From Theropithecus gelada (taxonomy: Eukaryota > Chordata > Mammalia > Primates > Cercopithecidae): a stretch of DNA of 64,000 bases. Below, one piece after another: positions 22,360-34,436 of the stretch (position 1 is the stretch's first letter; each line of letters opens with the position of its first letter). The position numbers were made by a program, and so were the translations under genes. Under the pieces are notes generated by a model. That model saw only the letters and a program-made list of their open reading frames with translations. It did not search any database and was not told the DNA's origin. The DNA lies in contig NC_037673.1 in assembly GCF_003255815.1 (NCBI RefSeq), positions 13,138,666-13,202,665 on the forward strand, written 5' to 3'.

Positions 22360-24166
22360 CAAAGCAAAATGTGATTGGCAAACAACAGGGTTTAAGGGGT
22401 TCTGGGTCTGTAAACTGGCTCTAGTCTGAAAACTGATTGAGGGGTTGTGATTCTTAGTTTTTTAATTTGAGTAAGTCTTTTGTCCAATCGACTTAGAAGT
22501 TTTCTCCTTATATAAATTAAGTAGGAACGCAGCACACTTCCTGTCAGTTTCACTTGTAATTAATTAGCCAATGCCAGAGCTCTACATGAGTCAGACTGTT
22601 CTGATTGCTGCTTTCCCTCTGCTGTCCATTATGGTAGTAGCTGTGCCCACCTTGCCTTTGGCAGTTGAGTGCTGCCACTTGGCCCCTGCCACCTCAGGAT
22701 CCAATTATTCCCATTGTATTTAAATTTTGTAGTTTCTTGACTGAGATTACCACTGTTAGATCTGACATACAGAGAAGAGCAATTACAGGGCTCTTCAAAG
22801 ATGCAGGTGCTGGCTTCAGAAATCTATTTCACAAGGCATTGGTCAAGGGTATATCTTCTGGACCCTCCCAGCTGGGATGAGTAGGTCTAAAGTGACTAAT
22901 CCACCTCACCGTCCCAATCTCTCTCAGCCATTGGAACTCTTCCTCTACATTAAACCAAGGCAGATCAGGCATTTCCAGTTCACTCACAGTGGGCCATCTT
23001 TTAATCCATATTTCAGATAATCAAACAAATAAGCTATTAGAACTTTTTCTAACTTCCCAAGCTGCAACATTAAATGCAGAGTTCCTACTTAGTGGGCCCA
23101 AATCAGTAAATTCAGCCTGATCCAACTATGTTCCTTTCACCATTATCCCATACCCTTAATATCCATTCCCATGCCTGTTCTCCAGATTTGTTTATATAAA
23201 TTAGAGAACTCAAGCAGTTCTTTTCTAGTGTAGCACACCTCCTCATGGGTCACACTCTCACCCTCACCTCTAGGGGCCTGCTGGAACATTAGTCTAGTTA
23301 TAGGTCTAGAAGCCAACGGGGATGTTGGGGGTGGCTCCTGAGGAGAATCAACATAACTTTGCCAGGCAACTGCCTTACAAGAGGTCATCACTGTTGCCTC
23401 AGGCAGTGCAGGGTTTATCTCTTCAGACAAAGGCAGAAAGGTTAATGACAGCATGGGTGGAGGAAGGGATGTTGCCACTACTGAGGATGGGGAAGCTGTT
23501 GCTTCTGGCAAAAAAGATTCATCAGGTTTTACAACTCAGCATACTCAGCCTCATCAGGGTCCTCCCAGATGTCCCCATTCCAAGTTGCAGGGTCCCATTC
23601 TTTTCCAATCAATGTCCTCACTTTAACAGTAGACACCTGGTGAGGTTGTGCATGCACCTTTCATTGCAGGTCAGCCACTCACATAATAAATGCTTGAGTC
23701 TGTTTTTCCATGATTTCTGCTCTTTCTCTACAGGAGATAAGACTCTTACTCAGGGCAATCATAGCAGATTTGAGGCTCAGTATCAGTTTTTGAAGCTGGG
23801 AGACAGAATCCCTGAGTTCATCACCATTTTCTTTCATCACTCTCTCCAGTGAACTTGGGAGCAATCAATCAGTTTCATTATGTTCCTTGGTTCTCCACAT
23901 ATGATCAAAGGTATTATATATAGAGTCACTAAACTCCTTGCCCCTCATGAGGAGTGAATCAGGAGTATCAAATACATTTATTTTGCAAAACTCTCTAAAA
24001 TCTTCATGCCAAGGACTATCAGTGTTCTCCATACTATTAGAAATAGAATCCTTAGCATTTTTGGGTCTAATCATATTAAGCAGCCAACTCCAGAAACCCT
24101 AAAACCAATGAAAGAACTCCATTTTTAATATTATGTTCCTCTAGAACCACTCCTGATACCAAAATC
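22360..24166 (-). mobile_element. ERVL provirus, leader and broken gag (5' part)
   Basis: Minus-strand sequence directly downstream of an MLT2-type LTR. Translation of separate frames gives ERVL gag features: 23143-23511 contains CYTRKELLEFSNLYKQ, matching the ERVL capsid start. Frames at 23679-23864 (charged, coiled-coil-like) and 23865-24074 precede it. Stops and frameshifts separate them, so gag is dead. Recognisable gag-like wording continues in further frames to about 22540 and more weakly to 22360. No pol or 3' LTR was identified to the left, so only the 5' end of the provirus is present. Confidence 0.75.
24145..24161 (-). other. Retroviral primer-binding site, tRNA-Leu-like
   Basis: The complement reads TGGTATCAGGAGTGGTT, five bases inside the LTR end. 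It differs by few bases from the complement of the 3' end of tRNA-Leu, the primer known for the HERV-L group. Its position confirms this LTR as the 5' LTR. Confidence 0.75.
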
Positions 24167-24632
24167 TGTATTAGTCAGGGTTCCCTAGAGGTACAGAACT
24201 AATAGGAGATATAGAGAGAGATTTATATCTATCTACCTATCTATCTATCTATCTATAAAGGGGAGTTTATTAAATATTAACATATGATCACAAGGTCCCA
24301 CAATAGGCTGTCTGTAAGCTTGAGGAGCAAGGAGAGCCAGCCTGTCTCAAAAACTGAAGAACATGGAGTCCAATGTTCTTGGGCAGGAAGCTCCCAGCAT
24401 GGGAGAAAGATGTAGCCTGGGAGGGTGAGCCGGTCTCGCCTTTTCAGTTTTCTGCCTGTTTTATATTCACTAGCAGCTGATTTGATTGTGCCCACCAGAT
24501 TAAGGGTGTGTCTGCTTTCCCCAGCGCACTGACTCAAATGTTAACCTCCTTTGGCAACACCCTCACAGACACACCCAGGATCAATACTTTGCATCCTTCA
24601 ATCCAATCAAGTTGACAGTATTAACCATCACA
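24167..24632 (-). mobile_element. MLT2-type LTR, 5' LTR of the ERVL
   Basis: The minus strand starts TGTGATGGTTAATACTGTC (24632) and ends CCTGACTAATACA (24167). Internal landmarks: 'CAACACCCTCACAGACACAC', 'CTCAAATGTTAACCTCCTTT', 'TTTATTAAA' (reversed poly(A) region). A (TATC)n run lies at about 24228-24257, a common expansion point in this LTR family. Confidence 0.9.
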
Positions 24633-24729
24633 ATAAGCAAGGAAAAAATATTGGAGGAAAGACCTTCTCAAAATTATAAGACATAAGGAGACATACATGA
24701 CTGCTTACTTTTAAAACCATATCACAGTT

Positions 24730-25207
24730 TTAAATATGTTGAATAGACGTGGTGATCCTTGTCTTGTACTGGTTTTCAAAGGGAGTGCTTCCAGCTTTTT
24801 CCCATTCAATATGATATTGACTGTGGGTTTGTCATAAATAGCTCTTATTGAGATATGCTCCATCAATACCTAATTTATTGAGAGTTTTTAACATGAAAGG
24901 ATGTTTAATTTTATCAAAGGCCTTTTCTGCATCTATTGAGATAATCATGGGTTTTGTCTTTGTTTCTCTTTATGTGATGAATTACGTTTATTGATTTGCA
25001 TATGTCGAACCAGCCTTGCATCCAAGGGATGAAGCCAACTTGATCGTGGTGGATAAGTTTTTTGATGTGCTGCTATTCTCGATTTCCCAGTATTTTATTA
25101 AAGATTTTCACATTGATATTCATCAGGGATATTGGCCCCAAATTTTCTTTTTTTGTTGTGTCTCTTCCTGGTTTTGCTATCAAGATGATGCTGGCTTCAT
25201 AAAATGA
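24730..25207 (-). mobile_element. Inverted 5' segment of an L1 (ORF2 RT region)
   Basis: Antisense L1 ORF2: 'GATATTGACTGTGGGTTTGT', 'GCATCTATTGAGATAATCAT', 'CATCAGGGATATTGGCCCCA', ending 'TTCATAAAATGAGTT' at 25207. It abuts plus-strand L1 at 25208. Confidence 0.9.
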
Positions 25208-26395
25208 GTTAAAACTGGACACCTTCCTTACACCTTATATAAAAATTAAATCAAGATGGAATAAAGACTTAAATGTAAAACGCAAAACCATAAAAACTCT
25301 AAAAGAAACCCTAGGCAATACCATTCAGGACATAGGAATGGGCAAAGACTTCATGACAAAAACACCCAAAGAAATTGCAACAAAAGCCAAAATTGATTAA
25401 TAAGATCTAATTAAACTAAAGAGCTTCTGCACAGCAAAAGAAACTATCATCAGAGTGAACAGGCAACCTACAGAATGGGAGATTATCTTTGCAATCTACC
25501 CATCTGACAAAGGTCTACTAATATCCAGAATTTATGAGAACCTTAAACAGATTTACAAGAAGAAAAAAGCAGTCCAATCAAGTAGGCAGAGGATATAAAC
25601 AGACATTGCCAAAAGAAGACATTTATGCAGCCAACAAAAGTAGGAAAAAAGCTCACCATCACTAATCATCAGAGAAATGCAAATCAAAACCACAATGAGA
25701 TACCATCTCACACCAGTCAGAAAGGCGATTATCAAAAAATCAGGAAACAATAGATGCTGGTGAGGCTGTGGAGAAACAGGAACACTTTTACACTGTTGGT
25801 GGAAATGTAAATTAGTTCAGCCATTGTGGAAGACAGTATGGTGATTCCTCAAGGATCTAGAACCAGAAACACCATTTGACACAGCAATCTCATTACTGGC
25901 TATATACCCAAAGCAATATAAAGTATTCTACTATAAAGACACATGCATACCTATTTTTATTGAAGCACTGTTTACAAGATCAAAGACATGGAACCAATCC
26001 AAATGTCCATCAATGATAGACTGGATAAAGAAAATATGGTACATATACACCATGGAACACTATGCAGTCCTAAGGAATGAGACCTAAGGAATGAGTCCTA
26101 AGGAATGTCCTTTGCAGTGACATGGATGAAGCTGGAAGCCATTATCCTCAGCAAACTAACACGGAACGAAAAACCATACACCACATATTCTCACTCTTAA
26201 GTGAGAGCTAAACATTGAGAACATATGGACACAGAAAGGGGAACAACACATACCAGGTCCTGTTGGGGGGTGAGGAGAGGGAACTTAGAGAGTGGGTCAA
26301 TAGGTGCAGCAAACCACCATGTCACATGTATACCTATGTAACAAACCTGCACATTCTGCATATGTATCCCATTTTTTTTAGAAGAAATAAAAAAA
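25208..26395 (+). mobile_element. L1P-type LINE-1, 3' part of a 5'-inverted copy
   Basis: ORF2 C-terminal region and 3' UTR, starting 'CTGGACACCTTCCTTACACC' and ending in an A-rich tail. Frames are broken. A triplicated motif, CTAAGGAATGAG-type, sits at 26071-26108 where a normal L1 has one copy. Relative to the inverted segment, a stretch of ORF2 between the two halves is missing. Confidence 0.92.
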
Positions 26396-28080
26396 AGCAT
26401 ATATATATAAATTATACTTACAATTTAAACATATATATTAATTATAAACATATACTATAAATATATGTTTATTTATAATATGTATTATGTTTCATTGTAA
26501 ATACTATATGTATATATATCCTATTTTCTGATGTAAAAATGTTGGAAAATATAATTCAAACGAGTAAGTTTAAAAGCAACAAAGAAACATGAGTTGAATT
26601 GAGTCTACTATCACTTTTGTCTTCTGACCAAATACACCCATATCCAAAGTTTTCTAGTTACATTTTTCTCTTCTAATGTATTGAAGCATCCAGAGATTCC
26701 ATTACACCTTCAACCTTGAGAAGAAATATCTGAGCAGCTAGCCTAGATGTAAAATACAACAGGGTGTAAATTGTACTCTTCACTGGGAGTACCTTATTCC
26801 AGAGAAAACTTTTAAATGTATTTGTAAAAGTGTTTATGTGAGGTTAAATCTAAGGAAGAAAAGCAGTTAGCATTAAAATCACTCAGCTCATATTTGATAT
26901 TTCGGTAATAAAGGATGATTATACTTGACTTTAGATTACGTATCATGATTATAACTTTCATAATATAACTATTCACAAAATTCTCCAAATTAGCCAGGCG
27001 TCTCAAACAAATCCAAAATTTGAATCTATATTGCCTTCTCTTGCTTGAATGTCCTGATTACAATCAGCAAATTTCAAATACTTTTCTCAGTTCTAAGTTG
27101 AATGCTACATACATTTTATACTAATTATGACTTTAAAATTTAACTATAATTCAAGAGACAACTAAAGAAAAACAAAGCAGCACTTTTGTGATGTCTCAGT
27201 AATTTTAATTAAAATTTTAAATTTACCCTTCCATCTTACATTTATAGCAAAATTACAAAGCTTAAAGCTTTTAAGCCCTGTCTACTTGAGTGAGAGTTAG
27301 CCTTGTTCTATGATGATACTTGGTTGAATTCTGGGAGTGTGGAGGGTGGGGAATCGACTGTTTTGCAGAAAACACTGATGTCCCTATTTCTTTCATAATA
27401 AGTTCTCTTCCAGAAGTTTTCTACAACTGAGATGACAGTTGCCTAAGGATTCAGCAGGTCTTCCCTTTATATTATAAGTCTTTCTCTCATGGAGCCTATA
27501 GTTATGGTGGATGCAAGAGTAGGCTACTGGTAGGTAGGGCTAGGCAGGAATGGTCAAGTTCAGTGGCCCTCTGTAACTTCTACTGCCTTCTATGAATTCT
27601 CAGCTCTACTCACAGTTTCTACCACTTCCAGTAACTTGGTACCTTTTTCTTTGAATCATTATCTCTACAAAACCCTAGCTCATTGTTCACCAAATGCTAG
27701 GCAAAAATTTACTAAGTATTCATTGGTCAATACCTCCATGAAATCTTTAACAAACTAACCTTAAATCCTGATTACTCCTTGCCATAGTAATGTCTAATAG
27801 AAATTTGAAAGTAGTCTTCACCAAACAAAGTTTTCATTATATCAAGCCCATGCTATCTGAAAATCTAGCTCTATGTGAAGATAAAGACTAAAAATCATAA
27901 GTTAAGAGCATCTAGTAGTAGAAATAATAAGAAAAGAAAATGAAAGAAATTGAATTAAGGTGTAACACAATCTAGGTAATTTGACTATAATTTGACTATG
28001 TGTGCATATATGCATATATATATGTGTGTATATATATACACACACACATACATTCTCATGAAAAACATAAAAGAATGTGT
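26396..28080. other. AT-rich, mostly unassigned
   Basis: 26396-26520 is nearly pure A/T low complexity following the L1 tail. 27985-28050 is a TA/CA microsatellite. The remainder shows no recognised element or gene. Confidence 0.45.
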
Positions 28081-28094
28081 CAGAACATGATTTT

Positions 28095-28383
28095 GTTTTT
28101 TTGAGACAGATTTTTGCTCTTGTTGCCCAGGCTGGAGTGCAGTGGCATACTCTCGGCTCACTGCAATCTCCACCTTTCGGTTTCAAGTGATTCTCCTGCC
28201 TCAGCCTCCCGAGTAGCTGGGATTACAGGCACCTACCACCACTCCCAGCTAATTTTTGCATTTTTAGTAGAGATGGGTTTTCGCCATGTTGGCCAGGCTG
28301 GTCTCGAACTCCTGACCTCATGATCCACCCACCTCGGCCTCCCAAAGTGCTGGGATTACAGGTGTGAGCCACCGTGCCCAGCC
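28095..28383 (-). mobile_element. AluS-type, full length
   Basis: Both monomers present. The perfect 14-bp TSD CAGAACATGATTTT lies at 28081-28094 and 28384-28397. Confidence 0.97.
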
Positions 28384-28616
28384 CAGAACATGATTTTTTA
28401 AATTAGTATTTTTATTATTTAAAATTATGTGAAATTCAGGTAAATTTTATGTAACTAAAACTATAAGTCTAAATGTTTTGTGAAGCACGGAATCAATTAT
28501 TAGGCAGATAACAAAAGTTGGAGAAATTCCAACTTGTGTAGACAATCTTGTTCTAAAGCCTTAAACAACACATTTCATGCTACTTAGCTCTCAAAACTAA
28601 AGTGAAAAAGTCAAGT

Positions 28617-29262
28617 ATTGTTTTTCCCAGCCTCCCTTGCAGCTAAAGGTGGCCATGTAATCCAGTTTTTACTCATGATATTTGATGTGAGATAATGCTT
28701 TTGATAGGAAAGGGGAAAAGAAGCCGGCAAGGTATTTCCTCCTGAGGCCTTCTTCCTGTTTAAATACAGAGATGATTATTGAAATTACAGAGATAAGGCC
28801 AGGTGTGGTGGCTCATGCCTGTAATCCCAACACTTTGGGAGGCCAGAGCAGGTGGATCACCTGAGGTCAGGAGTTTGAGACCAGCCTAGCCAACACGGTG
28901 AAACTCTGTCTCTACTGAAAATACAAAAATTAGCTGGGTGTGGTGGTATGTGCCTCCATGCCTGGCTAATTTTTATATTAGCTACTCAGGAGGTTGAGGT
29001 TGAGGTTGAGGCACGAGAATCCCATAAGTTAGAGATTGCAATGAGCCAAGATCGCACCACTGTACTCCAGCCTGGGTGACAGAGCAAGGGAAAGACTGTT
29101 TCAACAACAAAAAAAGGAATTACAGAAACATTGGCTATAGCACCATTCAGCCACTGAATCAAAACAAACAGTTTCCTTCTGGTGGACTTCTTATATAAGA
29201 AACATACATGTTACATTTGCATAAGCCATTATTGCCTTATTGTAGCATTTTCTTTTTTCTTT
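28617..29262 (+). mobile_element. Ancient MLT1-like LTR relic, split by an Alu
   Basis: 'CCCAGCCTCCCTTGCAGCTA' and 'GTGGCCATGTAATCCAGTTT' left of the Alu, then 'GGACTTCTTATATAAGAAAC' and 'ATAAGCCATTATTGCC' right of it, follow the order of a common mammalian LTR-like repeat. Assignment is from texture only. Confidence 0.4.
28797..29117 (+). mobile_element. AluS-type with an inverted templated insert
   Basis: Full length with an A-rich tail. TSD 'GAAATTACAGA' / 'GGAATTACAGA'. In place of the normal 'TGTAATCCCAGCTAC' it has about 25 bases (28956-28980) that are the complement of its own linker region just upstream (28919-28942). A TTGAGG triplication lies at about 28991-29010. Confidence 0.95.
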
Positions 29263-30638
29263 ATTTCAAATACATGCTGTTTAAGTGAATCTTTGAATTA
29301 CACTGCTGCATTTTCTTGTTTTTAACCCTTGAACAAAATATATAGACTGATAAATAATAAACAGATGGATAGACAAATAGTCTGATAGAAAATAGATACA
29401 TAATATATCAACACAATAAAGGGAATAGTGTCTGACTTCAGACAGTCTGGCTTTAATTCCCTCTTCCATTACTTAATATTTGTGTAACTTCGAATGAATT
29501 CGTTTATTGCTCTGTGCTTTAGTTTCCTATATTTAAAATGCATTTTCTTAAAAATAAATTAAAAATGCATCTTATGACAGTTAATTATTCAGTTATTGTA
29601 AGGATCATAAGAATGAATATATACAACACTAAAACTTAGTAAGCATTAAGCCAAAGGCAACAGTAGCACATTGACTCTTAATTTTTCTCTGATGACATAC
29701 AATATAAGAGAATAGAATAGCACATTTAAATAAAACACACATTTGATTTAGAATATTCAGAATTAATCATTGGGCTCCTACAGACAGAGATGAATACTTA
29801 AAAGTTATCTAATACTTTAGCCTTGTCATCAATTTCACGTTTTTTTCTTTTCGTTCTCTTCCTAGAGCTCTTCTGATAACATTAAGCCATCCGCCTCTCT
29901 CTGCCCCAATATCATTCTTCCCCTTTCCTCAGGACCCTGGAGGATTAGCTGGGGCTTGTCAAGGAAGGTTTTTGAAGCATATACAGTTTTAAAATATGTT
30001 AAATATAATGTTTAAGATAATCTAAGTAGTCTTTTTACTCTACATTTCATTGCTCTTAGCTTAGAGCTATCTTTTGGCTTAAGCTCTCTGTTAGGGAATG
30101 AGGAGACTCAAAGAAGAACTACTTGTCTCCATCTGAGATCTGAAGCATCTTGAATAACTCAAAAGGGAAATGGAGTTGAAAAACCAGAGTACCTCTTTCA
30201 CTAATGATGAAACAGACATCAAAAGAACCTAGAAGAGAGTTACTCAAGCATCACTGGGCATCCTGGGGCTGACACTAAAGTAAAAAAGGATAGAGATGGA
30301 CACATGCTCTATGAGTATTATTTATGAGGGTGGGACCTGAGTTCCCTATGCTCAGTTTCTTCTTCTACACGCCTCATCAGATTACGAACTTCCTCATTCC
30401 CCAGCGAGCCATGACTTAAGAAGTGAACAGGAGACTAGAGCGCCATGGGAGCTGTCCTCCCTGACTAGAGGAGTGTCACGCTAGCTGTCCCATCTGAAAA
30501 CCTACCAATTGCAAAGAAACGTTACAGGAGGCGACAAAGCCTTCACCCTCAATGCTGGTTCAACTATCTTACTTGACATTAAGTTGTACCTCTCTTACTT
30601 GATATTAAGGGCCCTACGTATTTCCTAAATGAATGGCT
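29263..30638. other. Unassigned DNA
   Basis: No named repeat or gene recognised. Longest frame 62 codons. A ~24-bp imperfect tandem ('CTTACTTGACATTAAG' / 'CTTACTTGATATTAAG') sits near 30568-30612. Confidence 0.4.
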
Positions 30639-30639
30639 T

Positions 30640-30757
30640 CCTTCTTTCTTTCCTTTCTCTCTCTCTCTGTTTCTTTTCTTTCTCTTTCCTTCCTCTATCT
30701 TTTCTTTCTTTCTTTCTTCTTTCCTTCTTTCTTTTTTCTTTTCTTTTTGTTTTTTTC
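30640..30757. repeat. Pyrimidine (CTTT/CCTT)n microsatellite
   Basis: About 115 bp of C/T, continuous with the T-tail of the minus-strand Alu that follows. It probably grew from that tail. Frames through it on both strands (137 and 86 codons) are artefacts. Confidence 0.93.
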
Positions 30758-31035
30758 TTGACGGAGTCTCCCTCTGTTGCCAGGCTGGAGTGCGGTGGCG
30801 TGATCTCAGCTCATTGTAACCTCCGCCTCCTGGGTTCAAGCAATTCTCCTGCCTCAGCCTCCCAAGTGGCTGTGACTACAGGTGCGTGCCACCACGCCCA
30901 GCTAATTTGTGTACTTTTAGTAGAGATGGGTTTCACCATATTGGCCAGGATGATCTGGATCTCTTTACCTCGTGATCCGCCCACCTTGGCCTCTCCAAGT
31001 GCTGGGATTACAGACGTGAGCCATCGCACCCGGCT
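30758..31035 (-). mobile_element. AluS-type
   Basis: Nearly full-length Alu whose tail has mutated into the CT-rich array at 30640-30757. It ends 'CATCGCACCCGGCT'. Confidence 0.95.
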
Positions 31036-31115
31036 AGAATGACATATTTCTAATTCATTGTTTTCTTCTTGGTTGTGGTAGGTATAATCGATGCAAAATA
31101 ATTAATTAAGATTAT

Positions 31116-31405
31116 TGACCAGGCGTGGTGGCTCACGCCTTAAGTCCCATCACTTTGGGTGGCTGAGGCGGGCAGATCACAAGGTCAGGAAATCGAGACC
31201 ATCCCGGGTAACATGGTGAAACCCTGTCTCTACTAAAAATAAAAAAATTAGCGGGGCGTGGCGGCGGAAGCCTGCAGTCCCAGCTACTCGGGAGGCGGAG
31301 GCAGCAGAATGGCGTGAACAGAGGAGGTGGAGCTTGCCCTGAGCCGAGATAGCGCCACTGCACTCCAGCCTGGGTGATAGAGCGAGACTCCGTCTCAAAA
31401 AATAT
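31116..31405 (+). mobile_element. AluY-type, full length
   Basis: Begins GACCAGGCGTGG, ends 'GAGACTCCGTCTCAAAAAA' followed by a TA run. AluY-like: 'GGAGCTTGCCCTGAGCCGAG'. TSD not clear. Confidence 0.93.
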
Positions 31406-31445
31406 ATATATATTATTAGCAATTTTCTAATAATGTATAATATTT

Positions 31446-31560
31446 ACAACCTTGGCTCAATAAATTCATCAGCCCAGAAATATTTCCCAGAAATATTTGA
31501 TAAAAACAACCTTGGCTCAATAAATTCATCAGCCCAATTTCCCAGAAATATTTGATAAAA
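31446..31560. repeat. 60-bp tandem duplication
   Basis: Copies start at 31446 and 31506 with ACAACCTTGGCTCAATAAA. They are identical except for a short deletion in the second after 'CATCAGCCCA'. Not in a recognised element. Confidence 0.93.
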
Positions 31561-33589
31561 ACACTAATATTCCTTGGACTAGACCATTTAAAACAATTAT
31601 AAGGAGGTTTTATGAACAGTGATATAAGGTTGTTTCACTGTAGCATACATACCAGCAAATCAAAATAATGAATATTTATCAAAGTATTATAGTCTGTAAA
31701 ATATAGTGCTAGTGTTATAAGGAATAAAAAAATGACATGACGAAGGTCATAAATACTTGGGATGTTTGATTTTTTCAAAACCACTAACACAAATTTAGTT
31801 GGGGATGTAAAGACCAAACACGAAAATATGAGCAGCAATGCCAGAAATGTATACCTTATCAACAAGGCTTATGAAACTGTTACTACACAAAATCTTATTA
31901 ATTTTCAAAATAGAATTTATAACACTAGCTGTGCATACCATGCAGGGAGAGATCTCATTGAGATACTAAAGCTACCTAGAAGACAGGATCAAGGTTATTA
32001 AATAAGAAACAAAAGAGTAAAAAGGAAAGGAGGAAGGGAGGAAGGGAGGAAGGGAGGAAGGGAGGAAGGGAGGAAGGGAGGAAGGGAGGAAGTGAGGAAG
32101 GGAGGAAGGGAGGGAAGGAGGAAGGGAGGGAAGGAGGAAGGGTTAAACAGTTCGCATTTTAAAAAAGAAATACAACATTTTAAAATTTTGAAAAAAGTAG
32201 TAAGAAGACCATTTCGACAGGCACTAAAGATTAAAGCCTGAACAAATAAAGATGTCAAAGTGAATATAGTTCAAAAGTCATGCTAAGGACTTGGACTTAG
32301 GAACAATGAGGATTAAGATAAATTTTTCTTTTTTTGATTGTGTTGCCCAAACCACAAAAGTGGCCATGCTGACTATGCTGGCTGTTGTTCCTTCCTGTAT
32401 TATATCTAGTCTTTTTTTTTTCCCCCCTCTAGGAAAGGTATATTGAAATATCCAGTCCTAGTAGTACCCTCAACTCCCAGACAGCATCCAATACATAGCG
32501 AAGTCCTGCTTCCTTAAACCCTTCCCAAGATCACCTAACCCAGGCCCACACAGGAAGTACTTCCTGACATCCTACTGAGACATCTTACAGTTCCCCATGG
32601 TGTGTCTCTTAAGTGTGTGTCACTTCAATGTGTCTTAAGCCAACCTGTTCAGTTGCAGATGTGTTCCCAGTGGTGTTTGGTTCGAAGTCATTGGCACAAC
32701 CATGCCCCTATAACTCACCCTTAATTTTTCTTTGCATGGTAGATGACATGCTGCCACTTTCAATTTGTAAAAAATAGAAAATGTATATTCTTTTCACATT
32801 GAATCCTAGACACACAGCTACCACTTGAGAATACAAATTGGTGTATGCCGTGCAAGCAAGAGGTGAAATGAACATATAAAACTAAACAAATAAGGGAGAG
32901 AAATGTCCATCTTTATCTCAGTTATTTCAAACACAGATCTAATGGGAGGCGCATCCATAACCATCCATCATAATTGTTTCTTTTTATGTTTTTACTCTTA
33001 GTGTGCCTGGTGGAATTTTTAAAATCAGTTACAGTTTCAGTCTCTGAAAAATGATCCCATGTGAGGGAATCTTTATTGTCATGGTTGTGATATATATTCT
33101 TGTTATTTTTTCCTTGAAAGAGAAAAAATATTCTATAATCTTTAATATAGAATGATTTATTTCTTCATTTCACTAACCAAAGATTTTTTAGATTGAAAGA
33201 ATTATTCTGCATATTGCTATCCCAGCTCCTAGTAATTTACGTGATTTTTATTCTGAACCAATTTATCAATTTACATGTTTATCCTCTCATAATTTTTGTT
33301 TGTGTCTGAATTTACAAATGTAATGTCCAACTTGATTCATTATATGTATTTTATAAACTGTTACTCCTTTGTGTGAATTTCAATTAGGATTTAGAGAGAA
33401 AATACTATTTTTCATGCCTAACAGAGTTTGCTTTTCTTCATTTCCGTATATTCCTAACTAAGCACTGTTGGCCTGTAAAGAAGCCTTCATTAAGATTCTA
33501 GCATAAGTTGAACTATTATTCTAAACTAACCACCACCATAAGGTAACTCTAACTCAGTTACATTGAGCCATGTGTATATCCTTTCAAAC
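31561..33589. other. Unassigned DNA with a GGAA microsatellite
   Basis: Holds the GGAA array at 32022-32142. Otherwise no element or gene recognised. The longest frame is 79 codons (31762-32001), without features. Confidence 0.4.
32022..32142. repeat. (GGAAGGGA)n microsatellite
   Basis: About 120 bp dominated by the 8-mer AGGAAGGG with few interruptions. It is rich in GGAA, the ETS core motif. Confidence 0.96.
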
Positions 33590-34436
33590 TGTCTTATTAA
33601 CTCTAATTTTATCACTCTGTAAATTGCGTAACATGAATCTTCTCACTTTGTTCATTTTTGGAATTGTTTTGGCTGTTTTAGTAACTGTGCCTTTTCATGT
33701 AATTTTAGAATCAATTTTTGGGTATCTCCAAAAAATGTCTTACTATTATTTAGAATAGGATTACACTGAATGTTTAGATAAAATTGGAAAGAACTGACAT
33801 TTTTTAAAAATATTGAGTCATCCAATCCATAAAGATGGTTCATCTCTCCATTTTGTTAGATCTTCTGTGGTATCTTCCCCATCAGTGTTTCCTGGTTTTC
33901 TCTCTATATATATCCTGTACATATTTTACTTCTTAAATTTATATCTACTTCCATTTTTGTTGCTACTATATAGGGTTTAGGGTTGATTTTGTTTTCAAAT
34001 TCCAGTTTTTCATGGCAAGAATGAACTATATATATATGAAAACAATTGACTTTAGACATTGGCACTGTATCCTGTAATCCTGCTAAACTCATTCACTAGT
34101 TCCAGAAATGGTTTGTTGTGTGTGTTTGTTTGCAGTTTTTTGGAATTGTCTATGTAGGCATCTGTGTCATCTGCAAATAAATATAGATTATTCCTTCTTT
34201 CCCTTTGTTTTATGTATGATTTTTGCTTTTTTTCTTCCTTTATCACAATAGCTGGGAATTCTGGTACAGGGTTAAATAACAATGGTGAGATTTCATCCTT
34301 GCATTGTTTCAAATCTTAGAAAATATTTCATCTGTACATATTAAGTATGAAACTAGCTGTAGAGTTTCTTTGTTTACCTATGCCCTTTATTATGTTGGCA
34401 CTTCCCTTCTATTTCTAGCTTTTTAGTTTGTTTTAT

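Noticed and set aside
23322..23852. 176-codon plus-strand open frame
   Set aside because: It is antisense to the broken ERVL gag and shows no domain; gag-like wording is on the other strand.
30629..31042. 137-codon frame rich in Ser, Phe and Leu
   Set aside because: It reads through a CT microsatellite and an antisense Alu.
32408..32433. Strong-looking 3' splice site (long pyrimidine tract, CTAG/G)
   Set aside because: No open frame, donor or second exon that I could recognise nearby; polypyrimidine runs are common in such DNA.
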